A DNA stretch of 64,000 nt from an uncultured Bacteroidales bacterium (GCA_902774275.1 CACYHN010000007.1:27554-91553); one strand, 5' to 3'. Positions 37,566 to 45,315 are shown, counted from the first letter of the stretch. The notes: a model not told the origin generated them from the letters alone. A program made the numbers and translations.

Positions 37566-38771
37566 ATGAGAGAAACTTTTTGCGTTAATTTTTATTGCCG
37601 ACCAGCGGCTAAAAGAAAAAATGGTAAGGCGCCTGTTGAGGTTAGCCTTATTGTTTCAGGGCAGAGGGAATTATGGCAAACTCCAATGAAATGCCGCCCT
37701 GAAGATTTTAAGAAAGATACCATTATTCAGGCTTATTGCACTTCCATTGAAAACAGGTTGAATGAAATTTACCTCAACCTTACAATGAAGAAGGAAGCTA
37801 TAACCGCATACAAGATTAAGGATATCTTCAAACACGGAAATGCAGACAATAGTTATACACTTGCGACTTTATTTGATGATGGGCTGAAAATCAAAGCTGG
37901 TGAAAGCATCACATTGGGAACTTATAAGAAATACGAGTTGATCCGCGACAAATTCTTCAAATGGACCGGTTTGAATGAAAAACAGGAAGCCAACAAATGC
38001 ACCGCCACCGACATTATACAATTTAGGATTGAGGCTGAAAAACAACACGCGCCACAAACCGTTTCAAAGGAGTTGAAAAATCTCAAATACTTTTTCAACC
38101 TAGCCTTCAATAGTGGCAAGATAAAAAGCAATCCTTTCGCCTCAATCAAAATCTCTGCAGCCGAGGAAGATCAATGTTATTTGGAATACTCCGAGTTAAA
38201 GCAGATAAGGAATTGTATCATCACAAATGACAGGTTGGACAAAACACGTGACATTTTCCTGTTCCTCTGCTTCACGGGACTTGAGTGGGCTGATTTGATA
38301 CACCTTAATACGAAGGATGTTCAAAAGTACAAAGACGGGCAATACTACATCAGCAAGCCCAGAGTCAAAACCGGCATAAAATACATCTCAATCCTGTACG
38401 AAGACGCCATTGATCTTTGGGAAATGTATGACGGGCAACTTCCGTTAATCTCACCTCAGAAGTTTAATATGAACTTAAAGGAGTTGGCAAGAATTGCAGG
38501 TATAGAGAAGAAAATAACCTCTCTCACGGCGCGACACACATATGCCTGCTATTTGCTCAACTATAGACAACTACCTATTGAGACAGTGGCTAATATGCTT
38601 GGACACAAGACAACCAACCAAACCAGGCACTATGCAAAAATGTTCGGAGCTACGGTATTTGAACAGAACAAAATGGCACAAACGCCAAGACAACCACATC
38701 GGACGACATACATGGAGTATCTTGAAGAAAAAGAGGCTTGGGATTGCTTCTTCCAGTCATTAGGGACATAA
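37566..38771 (+). CDS. Tyrosine recombinase/integrase
   Basis: Integrates and excises the element at tRNA-Asn. The 401-aa product has an Arm-like N domain, a SAM-like core-binding domain, and a catalytic domain with LTARHTYACYLL, MLGHKTTNQT and the tyrosine in RHYAKMFG. The usual first arginine (TGLR) is Glu here (FTGLEWADLI); IntDOT-type Bacteroides integrases are also known to lack this Arg. It is next to the left attachment site and reads away from the tRNA, which fits its role. Confidence 0.93.
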   Translation: MRETFCVNFYCRPAAKRKNGKAPVEVSLIVSGQRELWQTPMKCRPEDFKKDTIIQAYCTSIENRLNEIYLNLTMKKEAITAYKIKDIFKHGNADNSYTLATLFDDGLKIKAGESITLGTYKKYELIRDKFFKWTGLNEKQEANKCTATDIIQFRIEAEKQHAPQTVSKELKNLKYFFNLAFNSGKIKSNPFASIKISAAEEDQCYLEYSELKQIRNCIITNDRLDKTRDIFLFLCFTGLEWADLIHLNTKDVQKYKDGQYYISKPRVKTGIKYISILYEDAIDLWEMYDGQLPLISPQKFNMNLKELARIAGIEKKITSLTARHTYACYLLNYRQLPIETVANMLGHKTTNQTRHYAKMFGATVFEQNKMAQTPRQPHRTTYMEYLEEKEAWDCFFQSLGT

Positions 38772-39095
38772 ACATCGTAATTGCAACCATATGTGGACCT
38801 TCTTTTGATAGAGAAATAAAACTGGTAATAACCAATTCCTATTTTTTAGAAATGTGCGTTACAGCATATTAATCCCACACTTTTGTCGACTTCTTCTCTC
38901 CTTACACCTGCTATTCGATTAAGGAGGTAGTGGGTTCGATTTAGGCACACCACTATGGCGTCTCTCAATTTCTGGGGAAAAACACAAAAAAACATCATTA
39001 ACTACACCAAATGTGTTTACTTTTCCTTTTTTACCGGTATTTATTAATAGAAACTACGGTTATTACCGTATTAATAATAACTAAAATTAATACTC
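38772..39095. other. Gene-free stretch with a nested palindrome, possible replication origin
   Basis: No gene is visible. Close to the next gene, TTATTAATA (39041-39049) pairs with TATTAATAA (39069-39077), and the inner TACGGT-TATT-ACCGTA lies at 39055-39070. Such nested AT-rich palindromes upstream of a rep gene are typical of rolling-circle origins, but no nick site was identified. Confidence 0.4.
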
Positions 39096-39314
39096 ATGAT
39101 TATGAAACAACCTATGAAAAGGATGTACAGAAATGATATGAGCGATCAGCAAAAACGAGCCATATCGATGAAACTGCAAGGCAGAACTTTAACACAAAGC
39201 ACAAAAGACAAGATTTCAAAGTCCATGCAGGACTATTGGGCCAGTTTGCCACTCAAGCCGGCGACGGAAAACCCGTATGAAAATAATACCACTGAACAAA
39301 GCACAAACGTATGA
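39096..39314 (+). CDS. Small protein with NUMOD3-like DNA-binding motif
   Basis: A 72-aa basic protein. The central SDQQKRAISMKLQGRTLTQSTKDKISKSMQDYW fits the NUMOD3 repeat pattern found in homing endonucleases and phage proteins. No nuclease domain is attached. Its TGA overlaps the ATG of the next gene (ATGA), so it may help the Rep-like protein or control its copy number. Confidence 0.6.
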   Translation: MIMKQPMKRMYRNDMSDQQKRAISMKLQGRTLTQSTKDKISKSMQDYWASLPLKPATENPYENNTTEQSTNV

Positions 39315-40219
39315 AAGCACTTAGAGTAGAAACCAATCTGGACAAACTTAAGATATGTTATACTCAGCCTGCAGGATTATTTCAAAACTTACGGGATACG
39401 TTCCTTCAATCTGGAGATACCTTGGCTTTTGTCGAGTATAATCTTCATCTAGACCGTACCGTTTTGAATTCGGATCAGGAGGTTATAGGAATGGAGGTGT
39501 CCGTACATTATGAACTGGATGGTATTAACCATCGTTTGGGCTTTTATGAATTCTCTATCTCCGGGAAATATCGGAACTATTGTTTTTTCACCTTCGACAA
39601 TAGCGCGTTTTATACGCTATATCAGATATATTATGGGGAAAAGCAAAGTGTAGTAGGTTTTATTGAGTATATATCCGAACAAATAGGATTGGAATTCAAT
39701 AACATTACGTTAGCGGAAATCTGTCTGGACACCAATCGCAACTTGATTGCATCCTTACGCAAGTTTATCAAAGACTACGAAGGCTATGAAATGTTCCTGA
39801 ATGGGAACTTGGTGCATGATGAGGATAGAAAACTTGACAATTACGGCGAGTATTACTCACGGAGCCGTCGAAAACTGAACCGACAACCTACCATATACCT
39901 TTGCCAGAAAAAACGAGGCGGACTTAGTTTGCGATTATATAACAAGACATCAGAACTCAAAGAGGCGTCTCCTGAAAAGGAATACATTTCAAGTTGGTTA
40001 GATTTCGGTAAGCAAACAATCTACAGAGCAGAATTAACGATACATAATACTGACTTGCAGGACTTCTGCGATATGATAGGATATGACAAGTATGCTCTTA
40101 TTCAACTATTGATAACACCCGAGTGGCGGAACAAGTTGTGGGCTTATTCTGTTAAACGTATTCTATACTTTCGCTCACGTATCGATGGAACAGAGATTGA
40201 ACTCGCCGATATGCTTTGA
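39311..40219 (+). CDS. Replication initiation factor-like protein (Rep_trans type)
   Basis: A 302-aa protein that most resembles rolling-circle Rep proteins of plasmids, filamentous phage and small integrative elements. Visible pieces are the start RVETNLDKLKICYTQP, the FEISGKYRNYCFFTF region, TIYLCQKKRGGLSLRLYNKTSE and the C-terminal IYRAELTIHNTDLQDF followed by a helical tail. The tyrosine used for nicking was not pinned down. A relaxase role in transfer is also possible. A hairpin with GAAAAGTA/TACTTTTC arms follows the stop. Confidence 0.65.
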   Translation: MKALRVETNLDKLKICYTQPAGLFQNLRDTFLQSGDTLAFVEYNLHLDRTVLNSDQEVIGMEVSVHYELDGINHRLGFYEFSISGKYRNYCFFTFDNSAFYTLYQIYYGEKQSVVGFIEYISEQIGLEFNNITLAEICLDTNRNLIASLRKFIKDYEGYEMFLNGNLVHDEDRKLDNYGEYYSRSRRKLNRQPTIYLCQKKRGGLSLRLYNKTSELKEASPEKEYISSWLDFGKQTIYRAELTIHNTDLQDFCDMIGYDKYALIQLLITPEWRNKLWAYSVKRILYFRSRIDGTEIELADML

Positions 40220-40322
40220 TGAAAAGTATATAACCATATTACTTTTCATTATAGTATTATATACTCTACACACCATTCTACTCTTGATTTTCAAGGAAAA
40301 AATTGTATGTTTATAAAAAAGT

Positions 40323-40898
40323 ATGTTTGTAGGGATAAATGATTTATGTTACCAGAAGAAAGATGTGATATTATTCAATTCACATGCAAAGTCTAAATCT
40401 GTTGTACTCAGTAATTTTTACCCCTGTAAGTTGTCCTATGGGGGTATTGACTATAATAGTGTTGAACAGTTATTTTTCATTATGAGACTTACGGGGCACA
40501 GGGCGCACCAGGATAGCATCCTCAACATGGAGGAGGCTAAGGATGCAAAGAAATACGGCGAGAAATATGTTGGTTGGCTTGAGATTAACGATGGACCGGA
40601 GCGACTTATACCAATGCTCCGGTTTTGTATAAGGCTGAAGTATAACCAATGTCAGGAGTTCCAGCAGTTTCTGATTGATAACCCACAAAAGAAACTTGTT
40701 GAATACGCCCCTTGGGGGGATTGCACTTGGGGCATGATAGATGAGCATGAAGAATTTGAATGGAATTGGTACAAAGGTAAGGTTTGGGGACAAAACATCT
40801 GTGGAAGGATCATTCAACAGATACGGCGAGAAGGACAAGAGGGCGATGTCGTCGCCGAACTGCCAGAATGGGTAATATTACCAAAAGCCTACAGTTGA
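40323..40898 (+). CDS. NADAR-domain protein
   Basis: A 191-aa protein of the NADAR (YbiA-like) superfamily, whose members are predicted or shown to cleave N-glycosidic bonds of NAD-related or ADP-ribosylated substrates. The pattern LSNFYPCKLSYGGIDYNSVEQLFFIMRL and later LLVEYAPWGDCTWGMIDEHEEFEWNW-like WG residues match. It stands alone in the element with no ADP-ribosyltransferase beside it. A role in reversing ADP-ribosylation or in phage conflict is an inference. Confidence 0.8.
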   Translation: MFVGINDLCYQKKDVILFNSHAKSKSVVLSNFYPCKLSYGGIDYNSVEQLFFIMRLTGHRAHQDSILNMEEAKDAKKYGEKYVGWLEINDGPERLIPMLRFCIRLKYNQCQEFQQFLIDNPQKKLVEYAPWGDCTWGMIDEHEEFEWNWYKGKVWGQNICGRIIQQIRREGQEGDVVAELPEWVILPKAYS

Positions 40899-40907
40899 CA
40901 CAAGAGC

Positions 40908-40962
40908 GTAAACTAAACCGTGTCAAACAATAATATTTTTTGTAACACACAGTTTAGTTTAC
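40908..40962. terminator. Bidirectional hairpin between NADAR and lipoprotein genes
   Basis: GTAAACTAAAC (40908-40918) pairs with GTTTAGTTTAC (40952-40962), with a CGTGT/ACACA extension. It lies between convergent genes and can end both transcripts. Confidence 0.65.
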
Positions 40963-41015
40963 TCTCTCCAAGAATCTAAATGATATAATATTGTATTTAC
41001 TCTGTTTCTTCCATA

Positions 41016-41417
41016 TCAAAGTCTTTTTTTTCGACAATCTTTCCATTTGCTTTCATCTTCCACATTTCTTTTCGCCTCCTCCTCACTTCCAAAATATACA
41101 AGGCCAGAACCAGGAGCAATTACACATGTTTTTTCACCATACCATACTATGTAGTATGTTGGATATTCCATTATTTCTCCATTCATTCTTATCCAATTAG
41201 TGTCAATCCATGAACCACTCTTACCATCAACTGATGCAGTCTTTGGATTGTTATATAAAACTATTTCCTTAGTGCCATCGTAGATATAAACAGCATAAGG
41301 CGTTTTTTCACTTTGGGATGAAGAATGCTTTGATGATTTTTTTCCACATCCAATAGTGAGAAAGAAAAGAAATATCAATATTATAACAATATTGAAGCAA
41401 GTGTTTTTGTTTCTCAT
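41016..41417 (-). CDS. Small lipoprotein of the island
   Basis: A 133-aa lipoprotein; the start at 41417 is one base after the preceding stop. The signal ends at the lipobox LTIGC, then a Ser/Lys-rich linker and a beta-rich domain (YAVYIYDGTKEIVLYNN). No family recognised. It is the last gene of a likely four-gene set (42979 to 41016) that also has a FISUMP protein. Confidence 0.6.
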   Translation of the reverse strand: MRNKNTCFNIVIILIFLFFLTIGCGKKSSKHSSSQSEKTPYAVYIYDGTKEIVLYNNPKTASVDGKSGSWIDTNWIRMNGEIMEYPTYYIVWYGEKTCVIAPGSGLVYFGSEEEAKRNVEDESKWKDCRKKRL

Positions 41418-41418
41418 A

Positions 41419-41934
41419 TTATTGTTCAGTATCAATACGTTTTAAAACTCCTAATTCTCCTCTCCTGTATGTGTTATACTCTTGATATGTTTTGCAATCA
41501 CCGCCACTGAATTCCAAACTTGGCGAAATATTGTTTTCGAAAGCCCAAACCTTACCTGAACCATCCGGTTCCGTCTTTGCTATTATACCATACCATACTT
41601 TTCTTTCACCATCATATATTTCTTCATGCTTTTTTAAATAGCCAGATGCAACATTTGTTGTTGTAGTACGCTTTCCCCATAAAATAGTTTCTTTTGTCTT
41701 ATAATCAACAAATTTATCTTCATATATAGTAAATGTAATCTCAGTACGATTAGTACCGCCTGCACTTGGATGTGTATATGTGATAGTATAAGTACCGGGC
41801 TTTACTTCTCCCTCCCAGAAATCTGTCTTAGATTGGGAGGAAGATTTACCACGACAGGTAATGAATAAAGTAGAAAACACTATTATCACCATCCAATAAC
41901 AATAGTTGGCTACTATTTTTTTCTCACGATTCAT
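41419..41934 (-). CDS. Lipoprotein with GxYxITY motif
   Basis: A 171-aa lipoprotein, lipobox LFITC. The beta-rich domain begins VKPGTYTITYTHPSAGG and continues TEITFTIYEDKFVDYK. The secreted protein at 58526-59047 has the same layout (GSYRITY, then VTFLFDKYKF). Both lie close to FISUMP genes, so they are likely relatives with a shared role. Function unknown. Confidence 0.6.
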   Translation of the reverse strand: MNREKKIVANYCYWMVIIVFSTLFITCRGKSSSQSKTDFWEGEVKPGTYTITYTHPSAGGTNRTEITFTIYEDKFVDYKTKETILWGKRTTTTNVASGYLKKHEEIYDGERKVWYGIIAKTEPDGSGKVWAFENNISPSLEFSGGDCKTYQEYNTYRRGELGVLKRIDTEQ

Positions 41935-41972
41935 TTTTAATACTCTTTTAATAGCCTACTCTTTCGTTGGGT

Positions 41973-41999
41973 TTTCGGCATCCCCCTAGAAAACCCTTA
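41973..41999 (-). terminator. Hairpin after the island FISUMP gene
   Basis: GGGTTTTC/GAAAACCC arms on the minus strand directly after the FISUMP stop. The right part also belongs to the repeat shared with 42993-43020. Confidence 0.5.
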
Positions 42000-42000
42000 A

Positions 42001-42777
42001 TTACGGGCACACAGGCCGAACGGATAGACCCCTTGTACGTAAAATACTTGAGCATTCGTAGGGCCCAAACCAGTTCTCCGAGTCCTCCGAGTCGTCCGAA
42101 TCGTCCGCTTCGAACACGAGGTTTATCGCAAAGTTTGGGTCGTTCTCGTTCGTGTAAAGCGAACTGGACCAGTAATAGCCATCGGTTCCTGTGTCATACA
42201 GATCCGTCCAATCGAAATATCCGGCAGTTGGCAGAAATATAGAACGACCTTCATAACCAGGCTTTTTACTTGTTACATTATAGCCATTGATTCCATTTTG
42301 CGTTGTCCAGATCCAACTGCAATTGTCTTCATCCATTAACTCCTTAAACTCCTCCAATGTTGGCATGCGCCAACTTCCACCCCATATCACATGAGCGACA
42401 TCATCTTCAGGTTCAAGTGTTGTTTTATTATCTCTAAAATCCGCCCTGTAACCATAATCTTCATTGTTACAATATTTAACAAGTAGATAACATCCATATT
42501 CATCATCATACACAGAATATTTGTATGATGAATCTTCATATCCTTCTGTTTTACCATCCTTCCATTGTGGTTCATCAGATTGTGCAAATCCGTTTTTATA
42601 ATAGGTGTCTGTTTCACCCCATGCAAAATAGTCACCGAAATCTTCACTATTCTCTGCACCCACATTACAAGTAGCCCACTTAACAGATAAGCCCAAATCA
42701 ACCCATTCATGCCTATCCTTTGATTTGCAACTTAAACACAGGCATACACACATCATAATACAAAAAAATTTTTTCAT
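42001..42777 (-). CDS. FISUMP (Fib_succ_major) lipoprotein of the island
   Basis: A 258-aa exported lipoprotein; the signal ends at CLCLSC. The FISUMP domain has WVDLGLSVKWATCNVGAENSEDFGDYFAWGE, the VIWGGSWRMPTLEEFKELM core, GRSIFLPTAGYFDWT, YYWSSSLY and RGLSVRPVCP at the end. A 9-bp repeat encodes the acidic loop DDSDDSEDSE. I chose the ATG at 42777 because it opens a clean signal peptide. FISUMP proteins are thought to be secreted and may bind surfaces; no function is proven. Confidence 0.85.
   Translation of the reverse strand: MKKFFCIMMCVCLCLSCKSKDRHEWVDLGLSVKWATCNVGAENSEDFGDYFAWGETDTYYKNGFAQSDEPQWKDGKTEGYEDSSYKYSVYDDEYGCYLLVKYCNNEDYGYRADFRDNKTTLEPEDDVAHVIWGGSWRMPTLEEFKELMDEDNCSWIWTTQNGINGYNVTSKKPGYEGRSIFLPTAGYFDWTDLYDTGTDGYYWSSSLYTNENDPNFAINLVFEADDSDDSEDSENWFGPYECSSILRTRGLSVRPVCP
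42077..42112. repeat. 9-bp tandem repeat inside the FISUMP gene
   Basis: Four imperfect copies of TCCGAGTCG-like units. In the protein they form a run of Asp, Ser and Glu in the exposed C-terminal part. The repeat stays in frame when copies are gained or lost. Confidence 0.75.
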
Positions 42778-42784
42778 ATTCTTA

Positions 42785-42979
42785 TCAATGATGATAGTTA
42801 ACCAATTCTTCAAATCTCTTTAACACCTGTTCATGTTCATCTTTAGAAACGTTCTCATTATTTCTCAATTTTCTATAAACATCCATAACATTACTTTCTG
42901 TTAAGATGTAATATTTCTCACCTGAATTACTTTCTATAAAGTCGATAAAATATCTAATCTCTTTTAATATATTGTCCAT
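42785..42979 (-). CDS. Small helical protein of the island
   Basis: A 64-aa charged, helical protein of unknown function (IESNSGEKYYILTESNVMDV, then KDEHEQVLKRFEELV). It precedes the FISUMP gene by seven bases and has no signal peptide. It could be a regulator or a small accessory factor; nothing in the sequence decides this. Confidence 0.5.
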   Translation of the reverse strand: MDNILKEIRYFIDFIESNSGEKYYILTESNVMDVYRKLRNNENVSKDEHEQVLKRFEELVNYHH

Positions 42980-42992
42980 AACAATATTATTA

Positions 42993-43020
42993 ACGCCTAC
43001 TCTATCTATGGGTTTTCAGC
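42993..43020. repeat. Direct repeat shared with 41956-41983
   Basis: GCCTACTCT, then TGGGTTTTC and GCAT, occurs at 41956-41983 and again here. Both copies lie about 15-50 bases upstream of a start codon on the minus strand. They may be duplicated leaders, or the scar of a cassette insertion. Confidence 0.55.
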
Positions 43021-43065
43021 ATTATCCCTTAGTAATTATTTGCACCGTTTTTTGAGAGGGCACAT

Positions 43066-43348
43066 AAAAAAAGTGTGGTGCTTGCCTTTTCTCTATGGAT
43101 CCTTGAGGATTTGCTGCACTACCCAAACATACCATATCAATCCGAACAAGCCCACACCAACGGCGTGGGCATCTTGGCTTGTTCTTGGTATGTTTGTAAT
43201 TCTCAAATAAGTGTGCAGCTTTTCAAGAATCCAAGTTTAAGTCAAAATACCTTTCTTTATGTCTTTGCCTTTATCTTAGCCCATAGGCATAGTCCTTTTA
43301 TTACGTTTATAAAATTGTTTTGTTCCAATTCTTATAAACGCAAATATA
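43066..43348 (-). ncRNA. Candidate non-coding RNA with long nested hairpin
   Basis: On the minus strand a TATATTTG -7 box (43341-43348) is followed by a CGTTTATAA/TTATAAACG hairpin (43304-43340) and then a long imperfect palindrome at 43096-43233. Its paired segments are 43124-43134 with 43186-43196 (11 bp), 43144-43152 with 43176-43184 (9 bp), and an outer TGGAT..GCTGCAC pair. T7 lies at 43066-43072. No ORF of note is present. A replication or recombination structure is the alternative. Confidence 0.45.
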
Positions 43349-43500
43349 GCTATTATTTTTAAAATCTAAAGAATTGTTAAGTTTTTTGAGATAGCTTTTG
43401 GAATGAGTATTACCACTTGTTCAATCAGCGTTATTCACTCAGGCATTTCAATCCGTATGCGTTTAATCATCAGTTCACTTCTTTTCTATAAAGATAGAAA

Positions 43501-44121
43501 CTACAAAGAGAATGTTTTTTTTACTCGTTGCACAGTAGATATGCCCACGTTACATATTTTCGCTGTATCGCGAACGCTGCATTTCTTCTTTAAACACTTA
43601 ATTACATTTTTGTGCTTATTTGCAATCTGTTCACGCGTTTCTACGGACCCTTGTTTCCTACCCATTCTCACACCCTTAGATTTTGCAAGTTCTCTCCCCT
43701 GTGATAAGCGATAGTAAATGTTTTCCCGTTCCTTTTCAGCGCAAAATGATAGGCAACTTATGTAGATGGCCATAACGCTATTAACCCTTCCATCCTTAAA
43801 CAATCTCAACCCTTCTTTCTGAAAGTACAAATCTATATTGTTGTCAATGCAGTACTTTATGCACGCCAGAACCTCCCAAATTGCTCTGCCGCACCTCGAC
43901 AACTCACTAAAGAGGATAATATCGGTTTTATTGATCATTGCGTCTGACAAACACTTGGATAGTATCTTCTTATCCCTTGATGCACCGGATATATGTTCTT
44001 CGTATATGCCGGTAATATTGTAGCCGTTCGACTTGGCGTAATCAGACAACGCTACAACCTGACGCTCCGTACTTTGCCGGTCGCCCAGTGAGGACACTCT
44101 CGCGTAGATATAACAGTTCAT
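43501..44121 (-). CDS. Serine recombinase (resolvase/invertase)
   Basis: A 206-aa site-specific recombinase, about the size of Hin/Mpi. The nucleophile is in YARVSSLGDRQS; also SELSRCGRAIWE, and AEKERENIYYRLSQGRELAKSKG as the E-helix. The C-terminal helix-turn-helix is CSVRDTAKICNVGISTVQRVKKTF. I used the ATG at 44121. No pair of invertible repeats was found nearby, so resolution of element multimers or inversion of a remote promoter are both possible. Confidence 0.9.
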   Translation of the reverse strand: MNCYIYARVSSLGDRQSTERQVVALSDYAKSNGYNITGIYEEHISGASRDKKILSKCLSDAMINKTDIILFSELSRCGRAIWEVLACIKYCIDNNIDLYFQKEGLRLFKDGRVNSVMAIYISCLSFCAEKERENIYYRLSQGRELAKSKGVRMGRKQGSVETREQIANKHKNVIKCLKKKCSVRDTAKICNVGISTVQRVKKTFSL

Positions 44122-44229
44122 TTTAATCTTTGAATTTTTTGACAACGGATAACTGCATTCACATGCGTGCATTCAGGATTTATTTGAATACACGCAATTA
44201 TTGAACACAGCACCAACACACAGAACATC

Positions 44230-44556
44230 TCAACACACCTTTATCAACGATTGAATTTGGCATGAACGCCAATCATTACGCTCGCAATCCCAATATGTGA
44301 TCACAGAGACAGATGAACCTCCGTGTAGAATGTGGGCTTTTGCGAGGGCCGGCATTGTAGTTCCAAATGCACGTCTCACCTCTCCATTCTTTTTATGATA
44401 GAAGAACTCTACCACACCCTGCTGCATACGCTTTCTTAACTCGTTACCAAGAGCCAACAAATAACCGGCTATAAAGTTATCTCCAATGCGGCCAGCAATG
44501 ATGTTTGCCTTCACAATGTCTTTTCTCTCCAAGACTACTAAACCCATTTTCTCCAT
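44230..44556 (-). CDS. DUF2693-like SH3-fold protein
   Basis: A 108-aa protein of the kind often found in Bacteroidetes mobile elements. The motif VEFFYHKKNGEVRRAFGTTMPALAK fits the F-x-Y-x-K-x-x-G-x-x-R-x-A-x-G-T pattern of DUF2693. Members are thought to have an Sm/SH3-like fold; the role is unknown. It diverges from the HTH gene across a very AT-rich control region. Confidence 0.7.
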   Translation of the reverse strand: MEKMGLVVLERKDIVKANIIAGRIGDNFIAGYLLALGNELRKRMQQGVVEFFYHKKNGEVRRAFGTTMPALAKAHILHGGSSVSVITYWDCERNDWRSCQIQSLIKVC

Positions 44557-44574
44557 ACTGCTCTAATTATTATC

Positions 44575-44766
44575 TTTTTGTATAGCTAATATAGTAATAA
44601 TTTATAATATCCCCAAATAAACCATCTGAAAATATTATCATTTTATATAATATTATCTATAACACTATATAATATGAGCGATTATCGTTTCATATAATAG
44701 ATTATATAAGTTTGGATAATAAGACTATTATTTGTTATATTTGCCGGCAAACTAAAATGTGTAATT
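44575..44766. promoter_or_regulatory. AT-rich divergent control region of the island
   Basis: Three copies of a TATATAAT-type palindrome (about 44643-44657, 44665-44680, 44691-44710) precede a promoter for the HTH gene: TTTG (44711-44714), 21 bases, TATATTTG (44736-44743). The repeats are probable operators, perhaps for the HTH-like protein itself. Confidence 0.5.
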
Positions 44767-45189
44767 ATGACGGAAGAAGAACAAGAAGAAGCTTGCAGAC
44801 AATTAGATGCATTATTATTTGGTGATTCAGACGATGACACTCAAAAGCCGGGTGAGAAAACCTTTTTTGAATTACATGCAGACGAACTGATTAAGCATTG
44901 TGGCCTAACAAAGACCCAGTTCTGTAAACTTATGGGGATAGAGCTATCCAACTTACCCAAACTCAAAAAAACCAAGAATATCTTTCTATTAAAGAAGGTT
45001 GCTGATGTCTTAGGTTTTCCGATGGATCTTATAGTCTCAGGACAAGAATGGGCATACTACGAGAAACTATTGATAATGGGAATTGTAAGAGTTGAAAATG
45101 AGCTATTTCCAATTAACACCAAAGATGACCTGAAAAAAGTGTTAAAAGTCATCACCAAAAAGGAGAAAGACGCACAAAAGAACAACTAA
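44767..45189 (+). CDS. HTH-like regulator of the island
   Basis: A 140-aa protein with an acidic N terminus (EEEQEEACRQLDAL), then a segment resembling a Cro/XRE helix-turn-helix, LIKHCGLTKTQFCKLMGIELSNLPKLKKT, and a basic C terminus. It is probably a DNA-binding regulator of the element. The turn is not perfectly canonical, so confidence is moderate. Confidence 0.55.
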   Translation: MTEEEQEEACRQLDALLFGDSDDDTQKPGEKTFFELHADELIKHCGLTKTQFCKLMGIELSNLPKLKKTKNIFLLKKVADVLGFPMDLIVSGQEWAYYEKLLIMGIVRVENELFPINTKDDLKKVLKVITKKEKDAQKNN

Positions 45190-45294
45190 CTAATACTCAA
45201 TGTGTTACACTCATTTCGTGTGTTTTATAGTACAAGGCTGCCTGTAGTGGAAACTGTAGATAGAAAAACCTATATGTTTAATAATCAATGATTA

Positions 45295-45315
45295 TTCAAG
45301 TCCTAGAAGGAGCGC
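45295..45315 (+). repeat. Island attachment site, right copy
   Basis: Identical over 21 bp to 37428-37448. Only the last part of tRNA-Asn is here, with no other arm. It marks the right border of the element; the original tRNA terminator follows. Confidence 0.85.

Larger units (their letters stand above)
37428..45315. mobile_element. 7.9-kb integrative element in tRNA-Asn
   Basis: The boundaries are perfect 21-bp direct repeats derived from the 3' end of tRNA-Asn. Inside are a tyrosine recombinase next to the left end, a NUMOD3-like protein, a Rep_trans-like protein, a NADAR protein, secreted proteins, a serine recombinase and two regulatory-type small proteins. The DNA is clearly more AT-rich than the flanks. 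There are no type IV secretion or relaxosome genes beyond the Rep-like protein, so it is most likely a mobilisable element, a satellite or an integrated replicating plasmid, not a self-transferring ICE. Confidence 0.85.

Noticed and set aside
38925-38965. tRNA-like T-arm (GGGTTCGATT, then ACACCA)
   Set aside because: No acceptor, D or anticodon arm around it.
43066-43348. Retron-type RNA
   Set aside because: The structure would fit loosely, but no reverse transcriptase gene lies in the island.
43501-44121. Local promoter inversion by the serine recombinase
   Set aside because: No pair of inverted recombination sites flanking a promoter was found near it; the hairpins are too close together.
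37428-45315. Island as a full conjugative transposon
   Set aside because: No tra genes, no coupling protein, and the size is too small.
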